Assembly (NCBI RefSeq): GCF_014698475.1
Contig: NZ_JACJTB010000017.1
Coordinates: 47,146-111,145 of the forward strand
DNA: 64,000 nucleotides
Source: Nostoc spongiaeforme FACHB-130
GTDB taxonomy: Bacteria > Cyanobacteriota > Cyanobacteriia > Cyanobacteriales > Nostocaceae
Direction: 5' to 3'
The notes beneath the pieces are model-generated. The model was not told the DNA's origin and made no database searches. It worked only from the letters and a program-made list of their open reading frames with translations. The position numbers and the translations under genes are program-made. The number at the start of each line of letters is the position of its first letter. The stretch's first letter is position 1. Positions 10,684 through 19,727 of the stretch are shown here, piece after piece.

Positions 10684-11077
10684 GATTTTGAAATCCTTAT
10701 CCGCTTTTGATTAATTTATCAGTCAATGGTCAAAGGTCAAGAGTCATTTGTCATTTGTCCTTTGTCCTTTGTTACCTCAGCACGATGAATTTGTTCTTTT
10801 TGAATTTCCCTATCCCCTTGACTACGTTAACTATGATTGCACTTTCGTGCTGAACCCCAATTTTAACGGTAGAGGCTAGGCCATGTTATCGAATCATTGC
10901 TAGTACAACGCGGCAGAAATTTGGTGAAAAGCTTGTGATATAAGATTTTTGACTTTTGACTTTTGACTTTTGACTTCCGCGTAGCGGTACTAGTGTATTC
11001 TCCACCGTATAAAGGAGTTACAATCACAATATAGAAATTGTTAAAAAAAATTTACTATCACTAACTGGAAGTTTTTT
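10684..11077. other. intergenic region upstream of argC and ribBA
   Basis: The shared upstream region of divergent argC and ribBA. It contains a TTTGTCC/GTCATTTG repeat run near 10740-10770, a 9-base perfect inverted repeat TCAGCACGA (10777-10785) / TCGTGCTGA (10845-10853), and the CTAGTAC element at 10900-10993, which stops about 85 bases before ribBA. I do not see an FMN riboswitch pattern. A 5' UTR for ribBA of up to 85 bases (AT-rich, A-run near 11042) is the likely promoter zone. Confidence 0.5.
10900..10993. mobile_element. MITE-like repeat, CTAGTAC family, copy A (94 bp)
   Basis: Ends are CTAGTAC (10900-10906) and GTACTAG (10987-10993). The interior contains ATAAGATTTTTGAC, a TTTTGAC heptad run and TTCCGCGTAGCG. 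Its reverse complement closely matches the left part of the copy at 51066-51231 (CCGCTACGCGGAAGTC, ATATCACAAGCTTTTCAC). Non-coding. Confidence 0.7.
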
Positions 11078-12853
11078 GTGTCAATGCCTAAACCTACATG
11101 GCAGTCTGATAACACTCCATCTGAAGGTGAAAACTCGCAAATGAGTGTAGCGCCGCAAGCTGGAGAAACCACTGATTACAGTGCTGCATCTCAACCAACT
11201 TTTAAATTTGATTCCATAGATGCTGCTTTGGCGGATCTCAAAGCAGGTCGTGTCATTGTGGTGGTAGATGACGAAAACCGGGAAAATGAAGGTGATTTGA
11301 TTTGTGCGGCTCAATTTGCTACACCTGACATGATTAATTTCATGGCGGTGCAAGCTAGAGGGCTGATTTGTTTGGCGATGACAGGCGATCGCCTAGACGA
11401 GCTAGATTTGCCGTTAATGGTTACTAACATTACGGACACTAACCAAACGGCCTTCACTGTTAGTATCGACGCAGGCCCCCATTTAGGCGTTAGCACCGGG
11501 ATTTCTGCCGAAGACCGCGCTAGGACTATTCAAGTCGCCCTCAACCCCGCCACCAAACCTTTAGATTTACGTCGTCCTGGACATATTTTTCCGATTCGTG
11601 CCAAGGCTGGCGGTGTCCTCAAACGCGCCGGACATACAGAAGCGGCTGTAGATTTATCTCGCTTGGCTGGACTGTACCCGGCTGGAGTGATTTGTGAAAT
11701 TCAAAACTCCGATGGTTCAATGGCGCGGTTACCCCAGTTAATTGACTACGCCAGAAACCACAATTTAAAAATTATCAGTATTGCGGACTTAATCAGTTAT
11801 CGCCTGCAACATGACCGCCTCGTAGTCCGGGAAAGTATTGCTGAGTTACCCACTCAGTTTGGTCATTTCAAAATTTACGCTTACCGTCACACCCTCGATA
11901 ATTGCGAACACGTTGCTATTGTCAAAGGTGACCCCGCAAATTTCAAAGATGAACCAGTCATGGTGCGGATGCACTCAGAATGTTTAACTGGCGATGCGTT
12001 GGGGTCTTTGCGCTGTGATTGTCGGATGCAGTTGCAAGCCGCTTTGAAAATGATTGAAACTGCTGGACAAGGTGTCGTTGTTTACCTGCGTCAAGAAGGC
12101 CGAGGTATTGGTTTAATTAATAAACTCAAAGCCTACTCCTTACAGGATATGGGACTAGATACCGTAGAAGCTAACGAGCGTTTAGGATTTCCGGCTGACC
12201 TGCGTGACTACGGTATGGGAGCGCAAATGCTCATGGATTTAGGTGTTAAAAAAATTCGCCTAATTACTAATAATCCTCGGAAAATTGCGGGGGTTAAAGG
12301 CTATGGGTTGGAAGTCGTAGACCGCGTACCGTTGTTAATTGAGTCCAACGACTACAATTCTTATTACCTCGCAACCAAGGCGAAAAAACTAGGTCACATG
12401 CTGTTGCAGACTTATCTCGTGACAATTGCCATTCATTGGCAAGATGATCCCCAATCAGTAACCAAACGCTATGAAAGGTTGGAAAAATTACGCCATTTAG
12501 CCAAAAGCAACGATTTATTATTGCAAGAAGAAGCCCGTCCTTTGGCGATCGCATTATTCGATGAGCCATCTTTAACAGTACACTTAGGCTTTGACCAACC
12601 AAAGGTAGCGAGCTGTGATTGGTACCAGCAAAACGGTCATCCTTATGTGCAAGCTGTCTGCCAAATTTTGGATCATCTCACCACCTTACCTTATATTCAG
12701 AAACTAGAATTTCTGATTTCCTCTGGTAGTGATCCCCTGAGCAACTTGCAAATTCAACTTGATCGACAAATCTTGTCTTCAGATACTTTGCCTTCTGCAA
12801 TTAGCGATCGCCTAGAAAAACAGAAGATTTATAGTTTTACCAAGTCACTCTAA
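11078..12853 (+). CDS. ribBA: bifunctional DHBP synthase / GTP cyclohydrolase II with long C-terminal extension
   Basis: A 591-residue fusion enzyme. Residues about 45-245 are the RibB domain ([40 protein letters not shown]), which makes 3,4-dihydroxy-2-butanone 4-phosphate from ribulose 5-phosphate. Residues about 255-440 are the RibA domain with Zn-binding Cys residues in [16 protein letters not shown] and RQEGRGIGL, converting GTP to the first pyrimidine intermediate of riboflavin synthesis. Typical fusions are near 400 residues. This one has about 40 extra N-terminal residues and about 150 extra C-terminal residues without a motif I recognise. Start is GTG 11078 or ATG 11084. Confidence 0.95.
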   Translation: MSMPKPTWQSDNTPSEGENSQMSVAPQAGETTDYSAASQPTFKFDSIDAALADLKAGRVIVVVDDENRENEGDLICAAQFATPDMINFMAVQARGLICLAMTGDRLDELDLPLMVTNITDTNQTAFTVSIDAGPHLGVSTGISAEDRARTIQVALNPATKPLDLRRPGHIFPIRAKAGGVLKRAGHTEAAVDLSRLAGLYPAGVICEIQNSDGSMARLPQLIDYARNHNLKIISIADLISYRLQHDRLVVRESIAELPTQFGHFKIYAYRHTLDNCEHVAIVKGDPANFKDEPVMVRMHSECLTGDALGSLRCDCRMQLQAALKMIETAGQGVVVYLRQEGRGIGLINKLKAYSLQDMGLDTVEANERLGFPADLRDYGMGAQMLMDLGVKKIRLITNNPRKIAGVKGYGLEVVDRVPLLIESNDYNSYYLATKAKKLGHMLLQTYLVTIAIHWQDDPQSVTKRYERLEKLRHLAKSNDLLLQEEARPLAIALFDEPSLTVHLGFDQPKVASCDWYQQNGHPYVQAVCQILDHLTTLPYIQKLEFLISSGSDPLSNLQIQLDRQILSSDTLPSAISDRLEKQKIYSFTKSL

Positions 12854-13176
12854 AGTTGCACCCAAGTTTTTAGTAAAAAATGGGTGTAAGGGTATAGGTG
12901 TTTTGGATGCCGATGAGAGGAGGATTCAAACCCACCTCTCATCGTTCCCGTAGGGAAGCCCGCCAAATCTCAGATTAGAGCGCCGGACTTAAACCCAAAT
13001 GGGCGAGACAAAAAGGCTTTACCATTGATTAAATATCCTCCCTGATTGGTGAGCCTGTCGAACCACAGCCTTCTGCTCTCAGCATAGCTGCCTCGTCCGA
13101 AGGGGAGTTAATTAAATTTAATATATAATTGTATGCTTAATTTTCTATCTGCATGTCCTGACGAGGAGTATCAGCT
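12854..13176. other. intergenic region between ribBA and trmB
   Basis: About 320 bases without an ORF. It contains the 10-bp-stem hairpin at 12911-12944, a smaller TTCCCGTAGGGAA hairpin at 12945-12957, and below them (12960-13020) sequence words that look tRNA-like when read on the minus strand. Bases 13040-13065 resemble the GGTGAGC-GTCGAACC word seen near 28572. Confidence 0.5.
12911..12944. repeat. hairpin, 10-bp perfect stem
   Basis: CGATGAGAGG (12911-12920) and CCTCTCATCG (12935-12944) flank a 14-base loop. On the minus strand the loop reads GGGTTTGAATCC, like a tRNA T-loop, but no complete cloverleaf could be built. It may be the terminator of ribBA, although no T-run follows. Confidence 0.6.
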
Positions 13177-13815
13177 TTGGCACCTGTGAGAGTCCGCCAA
13201 CACGTTAACCCATTAGCCCGCAAATATCGTACACCAGTTAATCCCCTAGAGTGGGAAAAGGTCTATGCACAACCAAACCAACCACTACATTTAGATATTG
13301 GTTGTGCTAGAGGTAGATTTGTGTTGCAAATGGCGCAGGTAGAACCTAACTGGAATTTTCTCGGTTTAGAGATTCGGGAACCATTGGTAGTCGAAGCGAA
13401 TCAGTTGCGTTCTGAGTTGGGTTTAACCAACCTGTATTATTTGTACTGCAATGCGAACAACTCCTTGCAACCTCTGTTATCTGGTTTAGCACCCGGACTT
13501 TTACAACGGGTGACAATTCAGTTTCCTGATCCTTGGTTTAAAACTCGTCATGCTAAACGGCGTGTAGTCCAACCAGAACTAGTGGCAGAATTAGCAGAAT
13601 ATTTAGCAGTGGGTGGAGTTGTATTTCTGCAATCAGATATGAAGTTTATCGCCGTGGAAATGTGCGATCGCTTTACCGAAAACTCAGCTTTTACAAAAGT
13701 CGGTACAGATGAATGGTTAACCGAAAATCCCCTACCAGTCCCTACAGAACGAGAAATTGCGACTCAAAATAAAGGTGAACCAGTTTATCGCGCTTTATTT
13801 GTGAAACAAGGGTGA
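13177..13815 (+). CDS. trmB: tRNA (guanine-N7-)-methyltransferase
   Basis: A 212-residue SAM-dependent methyltransferase. The TTG at 13177 is taken as start because GAGGAG lies about 8 bases upstream, and the next candidate is GTG 13186. Motifs are [17 protein letters not shown] (SAM-binding motif I), [12 protein letters not shown], and the TrmB signature [25 protein letters not shown]. The enzyme makes m7G46 in the variable loop of many tRNAs. Length and motifs match bacterial TrmB. The gene is followed by a repeat-rich gap and the convergent hlyD-like gene. Confidence 0.93.
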   Translation: MAPVRVRQHVNPLARKYRTPVNPLEWEKVYAQPNQPLHLDIGCARGRFVLQMAQVEPNWNFLGLEIREPLVVEANQLRSELGLTNLYYLYCNANNSLQPLLSGLAPGLLQRVTIQFPDPWFKTRHAKRRVVQPELVAELAEYLAVGGVVFLQSDMKFIAVEMCDRFTENSAFTKVGTDEWLTENPLPVPTEREIATQNKGEPVYRALFVKQG

Positions 13816-13822
13816 TATTAAG

Positions 13823-13989
13823 CAAATAGCCCTTCAGACTGAAGTCTTGGGCTATACAAACTAAACCCGCCTACGCGGGTTCAAAACCCTTTATGTTCAG
13901 TTAGTCCGCCTACGCGGACTACCCTGCGGGAAGCCGCTTGTGCGTCTACGTTTTTATAGCCGCGCATTCCATTCGTCGGGGCTAGGTGC
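13823..13989. repeat. dispersed palindromic repeat (CAGACTGAAGTCTG / CCCGCC-GCGGG family)
   Basis: It contains AGACTGAAGTCT, GGGCTATACAAACTAAACCC, the small hairpin ACCCGCCTACGCGGGT, AGTCCGCCTACGCGGACT and TTTTTATAGCCGCG-ATTCCATTCGTCGGGGCTAGGTGC. Related copies are at 20694-20807, 28611-28748, 39855-40011 (interrupted), and more diverged ones at 55697-55773 and 57858-57926. Confidence 0.75.
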
Positions 13990-14014
13990 TTAATTGCTTT
14001 CAACTCCTGGCTTC

Positions 14015-15583
14015 TCAAAGCTTCACCCCTCCTTGTTGCAACTGCTTAAATGGATCAAGTAGAAAATCGATGATTCGGCGTTGGCGGATAACGACTTCGG
14101 CTGTGGCTGTATCACCAGGACGCAAGGGTATACATTTATTAGCAGCAGGTAAACAAGTTTGTTTGAGGGCAATATCTAAGTTATAAGCGGCAACTTTGCC
14201 ATTGGGTGTGTCTATTTCTGTAGTAGTAGGAGAAATCTTAATTAGCTCACCTGAGATTACGCCATAATCTTGAAATGGATAAGCATCAAATTTTAGTTTC
14301 ACTGGTAATCCTGTGTGTAAAGAACCACTTTCTGTTGTGGCCATTGTGGCGCGAATGATAAAAGGTGAATTTGCAGGTGCTATCTCTGCTAACATTGTTC
14401 CAGATTGAACAACGGCTCCAGGTTTTTGGATTGGTAGTTGAAATAAAATTCCGTTGCTAGTAGCTTTAATTTCTCTTTGTTGTAATTGAAATTGCCAAGC
14501 TGTAATTTGACTTTTAGTTTGAGCGATATCTGATTGTAAAGATGTAATTTCAGTTTCGAGATTTTTTTGTTGTTCGGCAATTCTTAAAATGGCTAGTTTA
14601 CCAGAACGAGTTAAAGTTTGATAACTGCTTTCTTGTTCTTTTAGCCGTAACTGTGCTTGTTCAATTTCGGCATTTGCTTGGCGAATATTCCGTTCATAAC
14701 TACTTTGTTGTTCAGTTAAACGTAATTTTGCCTGTTGAATATCTGCCTTTGTTTGTTCATATAGTTTTATTCGTTCTTGGAGAGCATCTTCTTTTTCCAC
14801 AACGTTAACTTCCGCCGCAATTCCGTCTTTAAAGGCTTTTTGATAACGCTCTAGTTCGCGTTGGGCGATCGCCAAGCTGACTTCCGCTAACTTTTTCGCT
14901 TTTTCGTTTTGGATAATAGTTTGCTTCGCTTGATTTAATTGCGCTATGCCTGCGGCTTTTTGTAAATTAAAAGTATTAGTAGATAGTTGAAGATTTTGGC
15001 GAAATTGCTCAATTTGTGCTTGTTTTTCTAATTGTTGTGATTGATTTTGTTGCTCTTGGGTAGCTAAAGAAACCAAAAGTTGATTTTTTGCAGAATTTAA
15101 CTGCGTGAGTCGATTTAACTGTCCTTCTAATTTATCTTGGGCTTGTTGTAATTCTGATTTGACTAATTCCGAGTCTAATATTAATAAAGTTTGCCCAGCT
15201 TTGACTGTATCTCCTTCTTGGACTCGAATTTCTGCAACCGTTCCCGCAACAGCCGCATCGAGTTTAACTGTTTTATCTTGAGTTTCTACTCTACCTGTCG
15301 CTGTACCAGTTTCATCAATTTTAGCAAACATTGTCCAAGGAAGAATTATCGAGACAAACACAACTAACAAATAGAGTATTCCTCGCGTCCAAACTTGGGG
15401 TAAGTTATCAAGAGTTTCTCTGGTAACATCAGACCAATCATCAGTTTTTGGTAATACAGTTTCCTCGATAATTTCTGGTTCAGATATATCTTTTGAATGT
15501 GATACTTTACCATTCAATGTATTTGTCATAGTTTTTCCTGGGAGATTAGGGGTTATAAATGAAGAGATAATTAAACAAGTCAC
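14015..15583 (-). CDS. HlyD-family membrane-fusion protein of a peptide exporter
   Basis: A 522-residue protein with a cytosolic N-terminus, one membrane helix near residues 69-88 (ILYLLVVFVSIILPWTMF), a first lipoyl half-motif (GTVAEIRVQEGDTVKAGQTLL), a long Gln/Glu-rich coiled coil (about residues 140-370), and a second lipoyl/barrel part (IKATSNGILFQLPIQKPGAVV, PVKLKFDAYPF). HlyD-type proteins span the periplasm and join the ABC transporter to an outer-membrane TolC channel. It lies 118 bases downstream of the C39-type transporter gene on the same strand, so the two form one export unit. The first Met or the Met near residue 19 (MTNTLNGKV) may be the start. Confidence 0.92.
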   Translation of the reverse strand: MTCLIISSFITPNLPGKTMTNTLNGKVSHSKDISEPEIIEETVLPKTDDWSDVTRETLDNLPQVWTRGILYLLVVFVSIILPWTMFAKIDETGTATGRVETQDKTVKLDAAVAGTVAEIRVQEGDTVKAGQTLLILDSELVKSELQQAQDKLEGQLNRLTQLNSAKNQLLVSLATQEQQNQSQQLEKQAQIEQFRQNLQLSTNTFNLQKAAGIAQLNQAKQTIIQNEKAKKLAEVSLAIAQRELERYQKAFKDGIAAEVNVVEKEDALQERIKLYEQTKADIQQAKLRLTEQQSSYERNIRQANAEIEQAQLRLKEQESSYQTLTRSGKLAILRIAEQQKNLETEITSLQSDIAQTKSQITAWQFQLQQREIKATSNGILFQLPIQKPGAVVQSGTMLAEIAPANSPFIIRATMATTESGSLHTGLPVKLKFDAYPFQDYGVISGELIKISPTTTEIDTPNGKVAAYNLDIALKQTCLPAANKCIPLRPGDTATAEVVIRQRRIIDFLLDPFKQLQQGGVKL

Positions 15584-15701
15584 AAATTATTCAGACTTAT
15601 GTAATAACTCTCTCAAACTCTTATAACTTCGTGTCCTTTGCATCCTTTGCGGTTAGTTTTTTCATAATCTTGCGTAAATTATGATTACCAATGACTAAGA
15701 A

Positions 15702-18431
15702 CTAAGCATTAATTTGCATTTGCTGTTGATTTAAATAGAAATAATGTCCACGTTTAGCCATTAGTTCTGCATGAGTTCCACTTTCAATTAATAGCCCTCG
15801 ATCTAGGACTAAAATTAAATCTGCATTTCGTACTGTAGAAAGGCGGTGGGCGATAACTAATGTGGTTCTTCCTTTGAGAATCTTATTTAAATTCTGTTGA
15901 ATAATTCTTTCTGATTCAGTATCTAAATGGGAGGTAGCTTCATCTAAAATCAATAGCTGTGGATTACCTAACAAAGCTCTAGCGATCGCAATTCGCTGTC
16001 GCTGTCCACCAGATAACAACCCACCACCTTCACCTATTTGAGTTTCATATCCCAATGGCAGCTTTTTAATAAACTCATCAGCACCAGCTAATTTAGCAGC
16101 TTCGATTAATTCTGCTAAGGTTGCTCCTGGATATCCTAAACTAATATTCTCTCGAATTGTGCCACCAAATAAAAAGGTATCTTGGTCAACTACTCCCACA
16201 CAAGAACGTAGAGAACTTAAGGAAATACTAGTAATATCTTGTCCATCAATTAAGACCTTGCCATCAGTAGGCGGATATAACCCTAAAACTAACTTGGAAA
16301 TAGTAGTTTTACCTGAACCACTCCGCCCTACTAAAGCTACCATCTGCCCTGGTTTGATTTCAAAGGAAAGATTTTCTAAAATATTCACATCACTATCTGG
16401 ATGATAGCGAAAGGTCACATTTTCAAACCGGATACTACCTTGGAGTTGGGGGATATTTTGCCTTAATTGATGTTGTAAATCTTCTTCTGGCTCGGCATCT
16501 AAAACATCATTAATCCGTTCTACAGCAATCACGACTTCTTGCAATTGGTTCCACAAAACGGTTAATCTTTGAAATGGGGTAATAATATTGACTAAAAGCA
16601 AATTAAATGCTACCAACTGCCCAATTGTTAATTGATTTTGAATTACCAAGTGCGCCCCAAACCAGAGCAAGGCAGTAGTTACCAAGGCTTGAATTGTATT
16701 ACTAATAATTTGCAGTCGATTACTAATAACTTGGCTGGCGAAGTTTGTTTTAACTTCTTGGTTTAATAACTCTTCCCAATGCCAACGCACATTTTTTTCC
16801 ACTGCTGTAGCTTTGACTGTTCGCACACCAGTTAAAGCTTCAATTAAGTAACTGCTTTCTTTGGCAACAGCATTAAATATTTCCCGCGAAATTCTCTGTA
16901 AAAATGGTGTGGCGATTAATGCTAATAAGGCGAATGGCGGCACAATGATTAATACTAGCAAAGCCATACGCCAGCTATACCAAAACATCAAACCGACATA
17001 AATAAAGACGGTGAATAAATCTAATAAAATAGATAATGCTTCACCAGAAAGAAATCTTTGAATTTTGCGGTTCTCTTGAATACGGGAGACAATATCACCT
17101 ACATAACGCGACTCGAAAAAACTCAACGGTAGCCGCAATGTATGGCGAATAAAACCAACAATTAATACTAAGTCAATTTTGTTGGCTGTGTGGTCTAAGA
17201 GATATTGACGTAACCCCATCATAGCGACGCGAAACAAGTTAAACATTAGCAACCCTAAACCCACGGCTGTTAATGTCAGTTCCGATCGCTGCACAACCAC
17301 ACGGTCTAAAATTAACTGGGTAAATAACGGGGTAATCAACCCAAAGATTTGGATGAATACAGAAGCAATCAACACCTCAACTATCACCAACGAATGAGGT
17401 TTCATTAATCCAAAAAATTGCCAAAAAGGTGTAGAGGCTTCTTTGGCATCTTTAAAAGCAGCTGTTGGTTGCAACAGCAAAGCATAACCAGTCCAGTTAG
17501 CTTTAAATTCGCTGTGGCTGAGGGTTTTTTGCCCAATGGCGGGGTCGCCAATAATCACATCGTTGGGGGTAATTTCGTAAACAACTATATAATGTTTGCC
17601 TTCCCAATGAGCGATCGCAGGTAATTTTTGCTTGGCTAACTGATTAAAACTAGCTTTCACCGGTCTAGTGTTAAAACCGAGGCTTTCCGCCGCCATGACT
17701 AAGCCTCGCAATGATGCACCGTTGCGGTCAACATTAGCGATATCTCGTAAACGATTCACACTAAAACGTTTACCCCAATAACGCGACACCATCACCAAAC
17801 AAGCAGCACCGCAGTCAGAAGCACTTTGTTGAGCAAAAAACGGATAGCGTCGAGTTACCCTCTGCCATAAATGTCCGACTCGTTGGCTAGGGTTGGGAAA
17901 ATAAGCTTTACTAATCTTTTTGCTGTCTGGAGGTTCAATAGGCGGCGCAACAATATCTATTTGATGATGTGGATGTACCTCAGATGTCTGAAGAGAAGAA
18001 GTATCTGCGCTGGTTGGTTGTGGCGAACGGGATAAGGCTTTAGTCCAGAGATGATCCCGCATTTGTGGGTGTTTAGCCATCAATGACTGCAACACATCAC
18101 CAGGAATAAAACATAGTTGCAAATTAACAGAAGCCCTAGCAGAATATGGTGTGAGGTTAGCTTCTGGAAATAAGGTAAATTCCCCGAAGGAAGTTCCTGT
18201 TTCTAATGTGGCAATTAATTCATCAACATCATCTAGTAGCCTGACTTTACCTGTCACCACAATATAGATACCAGGTTCTACATTTGCACCTTGCCAGAAT
18301 TTACCAACTTTTGGATTTAGGGATTTAGCTTGTTGAAGACAGTACTGAAATTCTTCTACCGATAGGGAACAGCCCAAAGTCTCGTTGAGTTGTTCGGGAG
18401 TGATCAACTGAACGGATAGATTATGCACCAT
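15702..18431 (-). CDS. peptidase-containing ABC transporter (PCAT) with N-terminal cyclic-nucleotide-binding-like domain
   Basis: A 909-residue protein with four parts. Residues about 35-140 resemble a cNMP-binding beta-roll (PGIYIVVTGKVRLL, TGTSFGEFTLFPEA). Residues about 195-325 are a C39 peptidase with catalytic Cys in QSASDCGAACL, His in GKHYIVVYEI and Asp in IIGDPAIGQ. About 340-640 hold six membrane helices. About 665-900 are the ATPase with LVGRSGSGKTT (Walker A), LLSGGQRQRIAIARAL (signature) and LLILDEATSHLD (Walker B). PCATs cut leaders after Gly-Gly and export the core peptide. The start codon overlaps the end of the HTH gene by 11 bases. All catalytic motifs look intact. Confidence 0.95.
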   Translation of the reverse strand: MVHNLSVQLITPEQLNETLGCSLSVEEFQYCLQQAKSLNPKVGKFWQGANVEPGIYIVVTGKVRLLDDVDELIATLETGTSFGEFTLFPEANLTPYSARASVNLQLCFIPGDVLQSLMAKHPQMRDHLWTKALSRSPQPTSADTSSLQTSEVHPHHQIDIVAPPIEPPDSKKISKAYFPNPSQRVGHLWQRVTRRYPFFAQQSASDCGAACLVMVSRYWGKRFSVNRLRDIANVDRNGASLRGLVMAAESLGFNTRPVKASFNQLAKQKLPAIAHWEGKHYIVVYEITPNDVIIGDPAIGQKTLSHSEFKANWTGYALLLQPTAAFKDAKEASTPFWQFFGLMKPHSLVIVEVLIASVFIQIFGLITPLFTQLILDRVVVQRSELTLTAVGLGLLMFNLFRVAMMGLRQYLLDHTANKIDLVLIVGFIRHTLRLPLSFFESRYVGDIVSRIQENRKIQRFLSGEALSILLDLFTVFIYVGLMFWYSWRMALLVLIIVPPFALLALIATPFLQRISREIFNAVAKESSYLIEALTGVRTVKATAVEKNVRWHWEELLNQEVKTNFASQVISNRLQIISNTIQALVTTALLWFGAHLVIQNQLTIGQLVAFNLLLVNIITPFQRLTVLWNQLQEVVIAVERINDVLDAEPEEDLQHQLRQNIPQLQGSIRFENVTFRYHPDSDVNILENLSFEIKPGQMVALVGRSGSGKTTISKLVLGLYPPTDGKVLIDGQDITSISLSSLRSCVGVVDQDTFLFGGTIRENISLGYPGATLAELIEAAKLAGADEFIKKLPLGYETQIGEGGGLLSGGQRQRIAIARALLGNPQLLILDEATSHLDTESERIIQQNLNKILKGRTTLVIAHRLSTVRNADLILVLDRGLLIESGTHAELMAKRGHYFYLNQQQMQINA

Positions 18432-19050
18432 AGATATCTACATTTCTTCCTAATTTTGTGAACTTCATCGGCGAAAAGTCGCTATCATCGGTTAATCTTG
18501 CCGATCGCAAATCTTTAATCAAAATTTTGGCACCATGAGTTGGCTGAGGTTGAGTTGCTTCAGCATTTTGGGATTTTGGTAATGTAGATAACCCCATTTG
18601 TTTCAGGAGTCGCTTAATATGGCGATCGCTAATTTCCATCCCTAATTCTTTGGCGAGATGTTTTTGCAGCCAGTTAACTGTCCAGCGCCGAAAAGAATAG
18701 CCATAGTCGCGGGGGCTATTACTCACAAGTTCTCTCAATCGCTCTAAATACTGCTCGTTCACTGCTTTTGGGCGACCAATAGGGAAATCTTGCCATTGAT
18801 GCGCCATACCGATTCGCGCAATGTGCATCCAATGTCGTGCTGTAGCCGCACAACATCCCAAAATTTGACAAATTTCCGTTTGTGACTTTCCTTCATCTGT
18901 CAACAACATAATTTCAATGCGCTGACGATAGGAATCAGATAAATCTTTTTGCAAATTTTCTTGCAGTAGTTTGCGTTGAAACTTTGTTAAATACTTACCT
19001 GTAGGAGCTTGCGCTCTGTCAATGTCATATTGTGCTTGGTTGTACGACAT
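18421..19050 (-). CDS. helix-turn-helix protein resembling the N-terminal half of an IS630-type transposase
   Basis: A 209-residue soluble protein. Residues about 45-95 form a homeodomain-like HTH (LTDEGKSQTEICQILGCCAATARHW). A GRP linker follows, then a winged-helix segment (YGYSFRRWTVNWLQKHLAKELG) ending DRHIKRLLKQMG. This bipartite DNA-binding layout is typical of IS630/Tc1-type transposases, but the DDE catalytic domain is absent and the C-terminus is an unrelated 55-residue tail. I infer a domesticated DNA-binding regulator. Its last 11 bases overlap the transporter gene start, which implies translational coupling and a common job. An inverted repeat sits 35-77 bases upstream of its ATG. 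Confidence 0.85.
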   Translation of the reverse strand: MSYNQAQYDIDRAQAPTGKYLTKFQRKLLQENLQKDLSDSYRQRIEIMLLTDEGKSQTEICQILGCCAATARHWMHIARIGMAHQWQDFPIGRPKAVNEQYLERLRELVSNSPRDYGYSFRRWTVNWLQKHLAKELGMEISDRHIKRLLKQMGLSTLPKSQNAEATQPQPTHGAKILIKDLRSARLTDDSDFSPMKFTKLGRNVDIYGA

Positions 19051-19084
19051 AACGGTAAAAATGCACTACAAATTGGTATGTTTG

Positions 19085-19127
19085 TTGTTATTTACCCAAT
19101 GCAAATTAGACAGCAGGTAAATAACAA
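19085..19127. promoter_or_regulatory. inverted repeat upstream of HTH operon, arms shared with modA upstream site
   Basis: TTGTTATTTACC (19085-19096) and GGTAAATAACAA (19116-19127) are a perfect 12-bp inverted repeat with a 19-base centre, 35 bases upstream of the HTH start. The core TGTTATTTACC/GGTAAATAACA is identical to the pair upstream of modA at 29634-29677. It could be an operator, an mRNA hairpin or a short dispersed repeat. Confidence 0.5.
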
Positions 19128-19291
19128 TCAGCAGTGCAGATTAAATTGCACCGGGCTATAAATACATATACAAAAAATAAATTTCCGTAAAAACAATTAA
19201 ATATTTTTCTCAATGAAATTGTCATTCAACGATGAAATCTATGTGATATCTCTGGTGCAGACGATCAGGCGATCGCTTCTTTGCACAAAAT

Positions 19292-19329
19292 TTTTTGGGA
19301 CATAAACTGAAACATTTATGTCCCAAAAA
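19292..19329 (-). terminator. strong hairpin, candidate terminator of the parvulin gene
   Basis: TTTTTGGGACATAAA (19292-19306) and TTTATGTCCCAAAAA (19315-19329) form a perfect 15-bp stem with an 8-base loop. A-rich and T-rich ends allow it to work in either direction. On the minus strand it lies about 400 bases after the parvulin gene and ahead of the HTH operon, separating the two transcripts. Confidence 0.6.
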
Positions 19330-19727
19330 TTTATCAAATTAACTCCTTAAATTTATCTTCATCACAAACACATTTCTAGCTAGATTTGCTTGCTAGACTT
19401 GGCTTTGCTAGATTCCTTAATTGAACCTAGATACTTTTTCAGAAGATGATTCCGCAGTTAAATAGCTTCGATATTTAGATTTAAAACTAATTTTTATATC
19501 ACTATTATTTACAAATTGATATCAATATGATAAACATGGTTTTCCATGAATGTCTATATGCGTCATAACATATTTATACTAAGTAAAGTATAAATAAAAG
19601 CAGTTTATCCGAAAGCCTTTTTGGATGAAGATGCAATTTATCAGTTGTTGTAGATAAGTAAGTTGTACACAAAGTCCCAATTCTCCCTTGTCTCTCCTAA
19701 CTCTCTCTTACCTTGATTGTTCAGATA

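Larger units (their letters stand above)
19051..19727. other. intergenic region upstream of the HTH-transporter operon
   Basis: About 680 AT-rich bases. It holds the inverted repeat at 19085-19127, a terminator-like hairpin at 19292-19329, and a smaller perfect 10-bp hairpin TATTTATACT (19571-19580) / AGTATAAATA (19587-19596). No ORF is supported on either strand. The promoter of the HTH-PCAT-HlyD operon should be between the terminator and 19050. Confidence 0.55.

Noticed and set aside
10994..11077. FMN riboswitch ahead of ribBA
   Set aside because: The conserved RFN-element words are not present in the 85-base leader.
18421..19050. Insertion sequence of the IS630 family
   Set aside because: Only the DNA-binding half is present, no DDE domain or terminal repeats with TA duplication flank it, and it overlaps the transporter gene as a functional coupling, so it is called a regulator and not a transposase.
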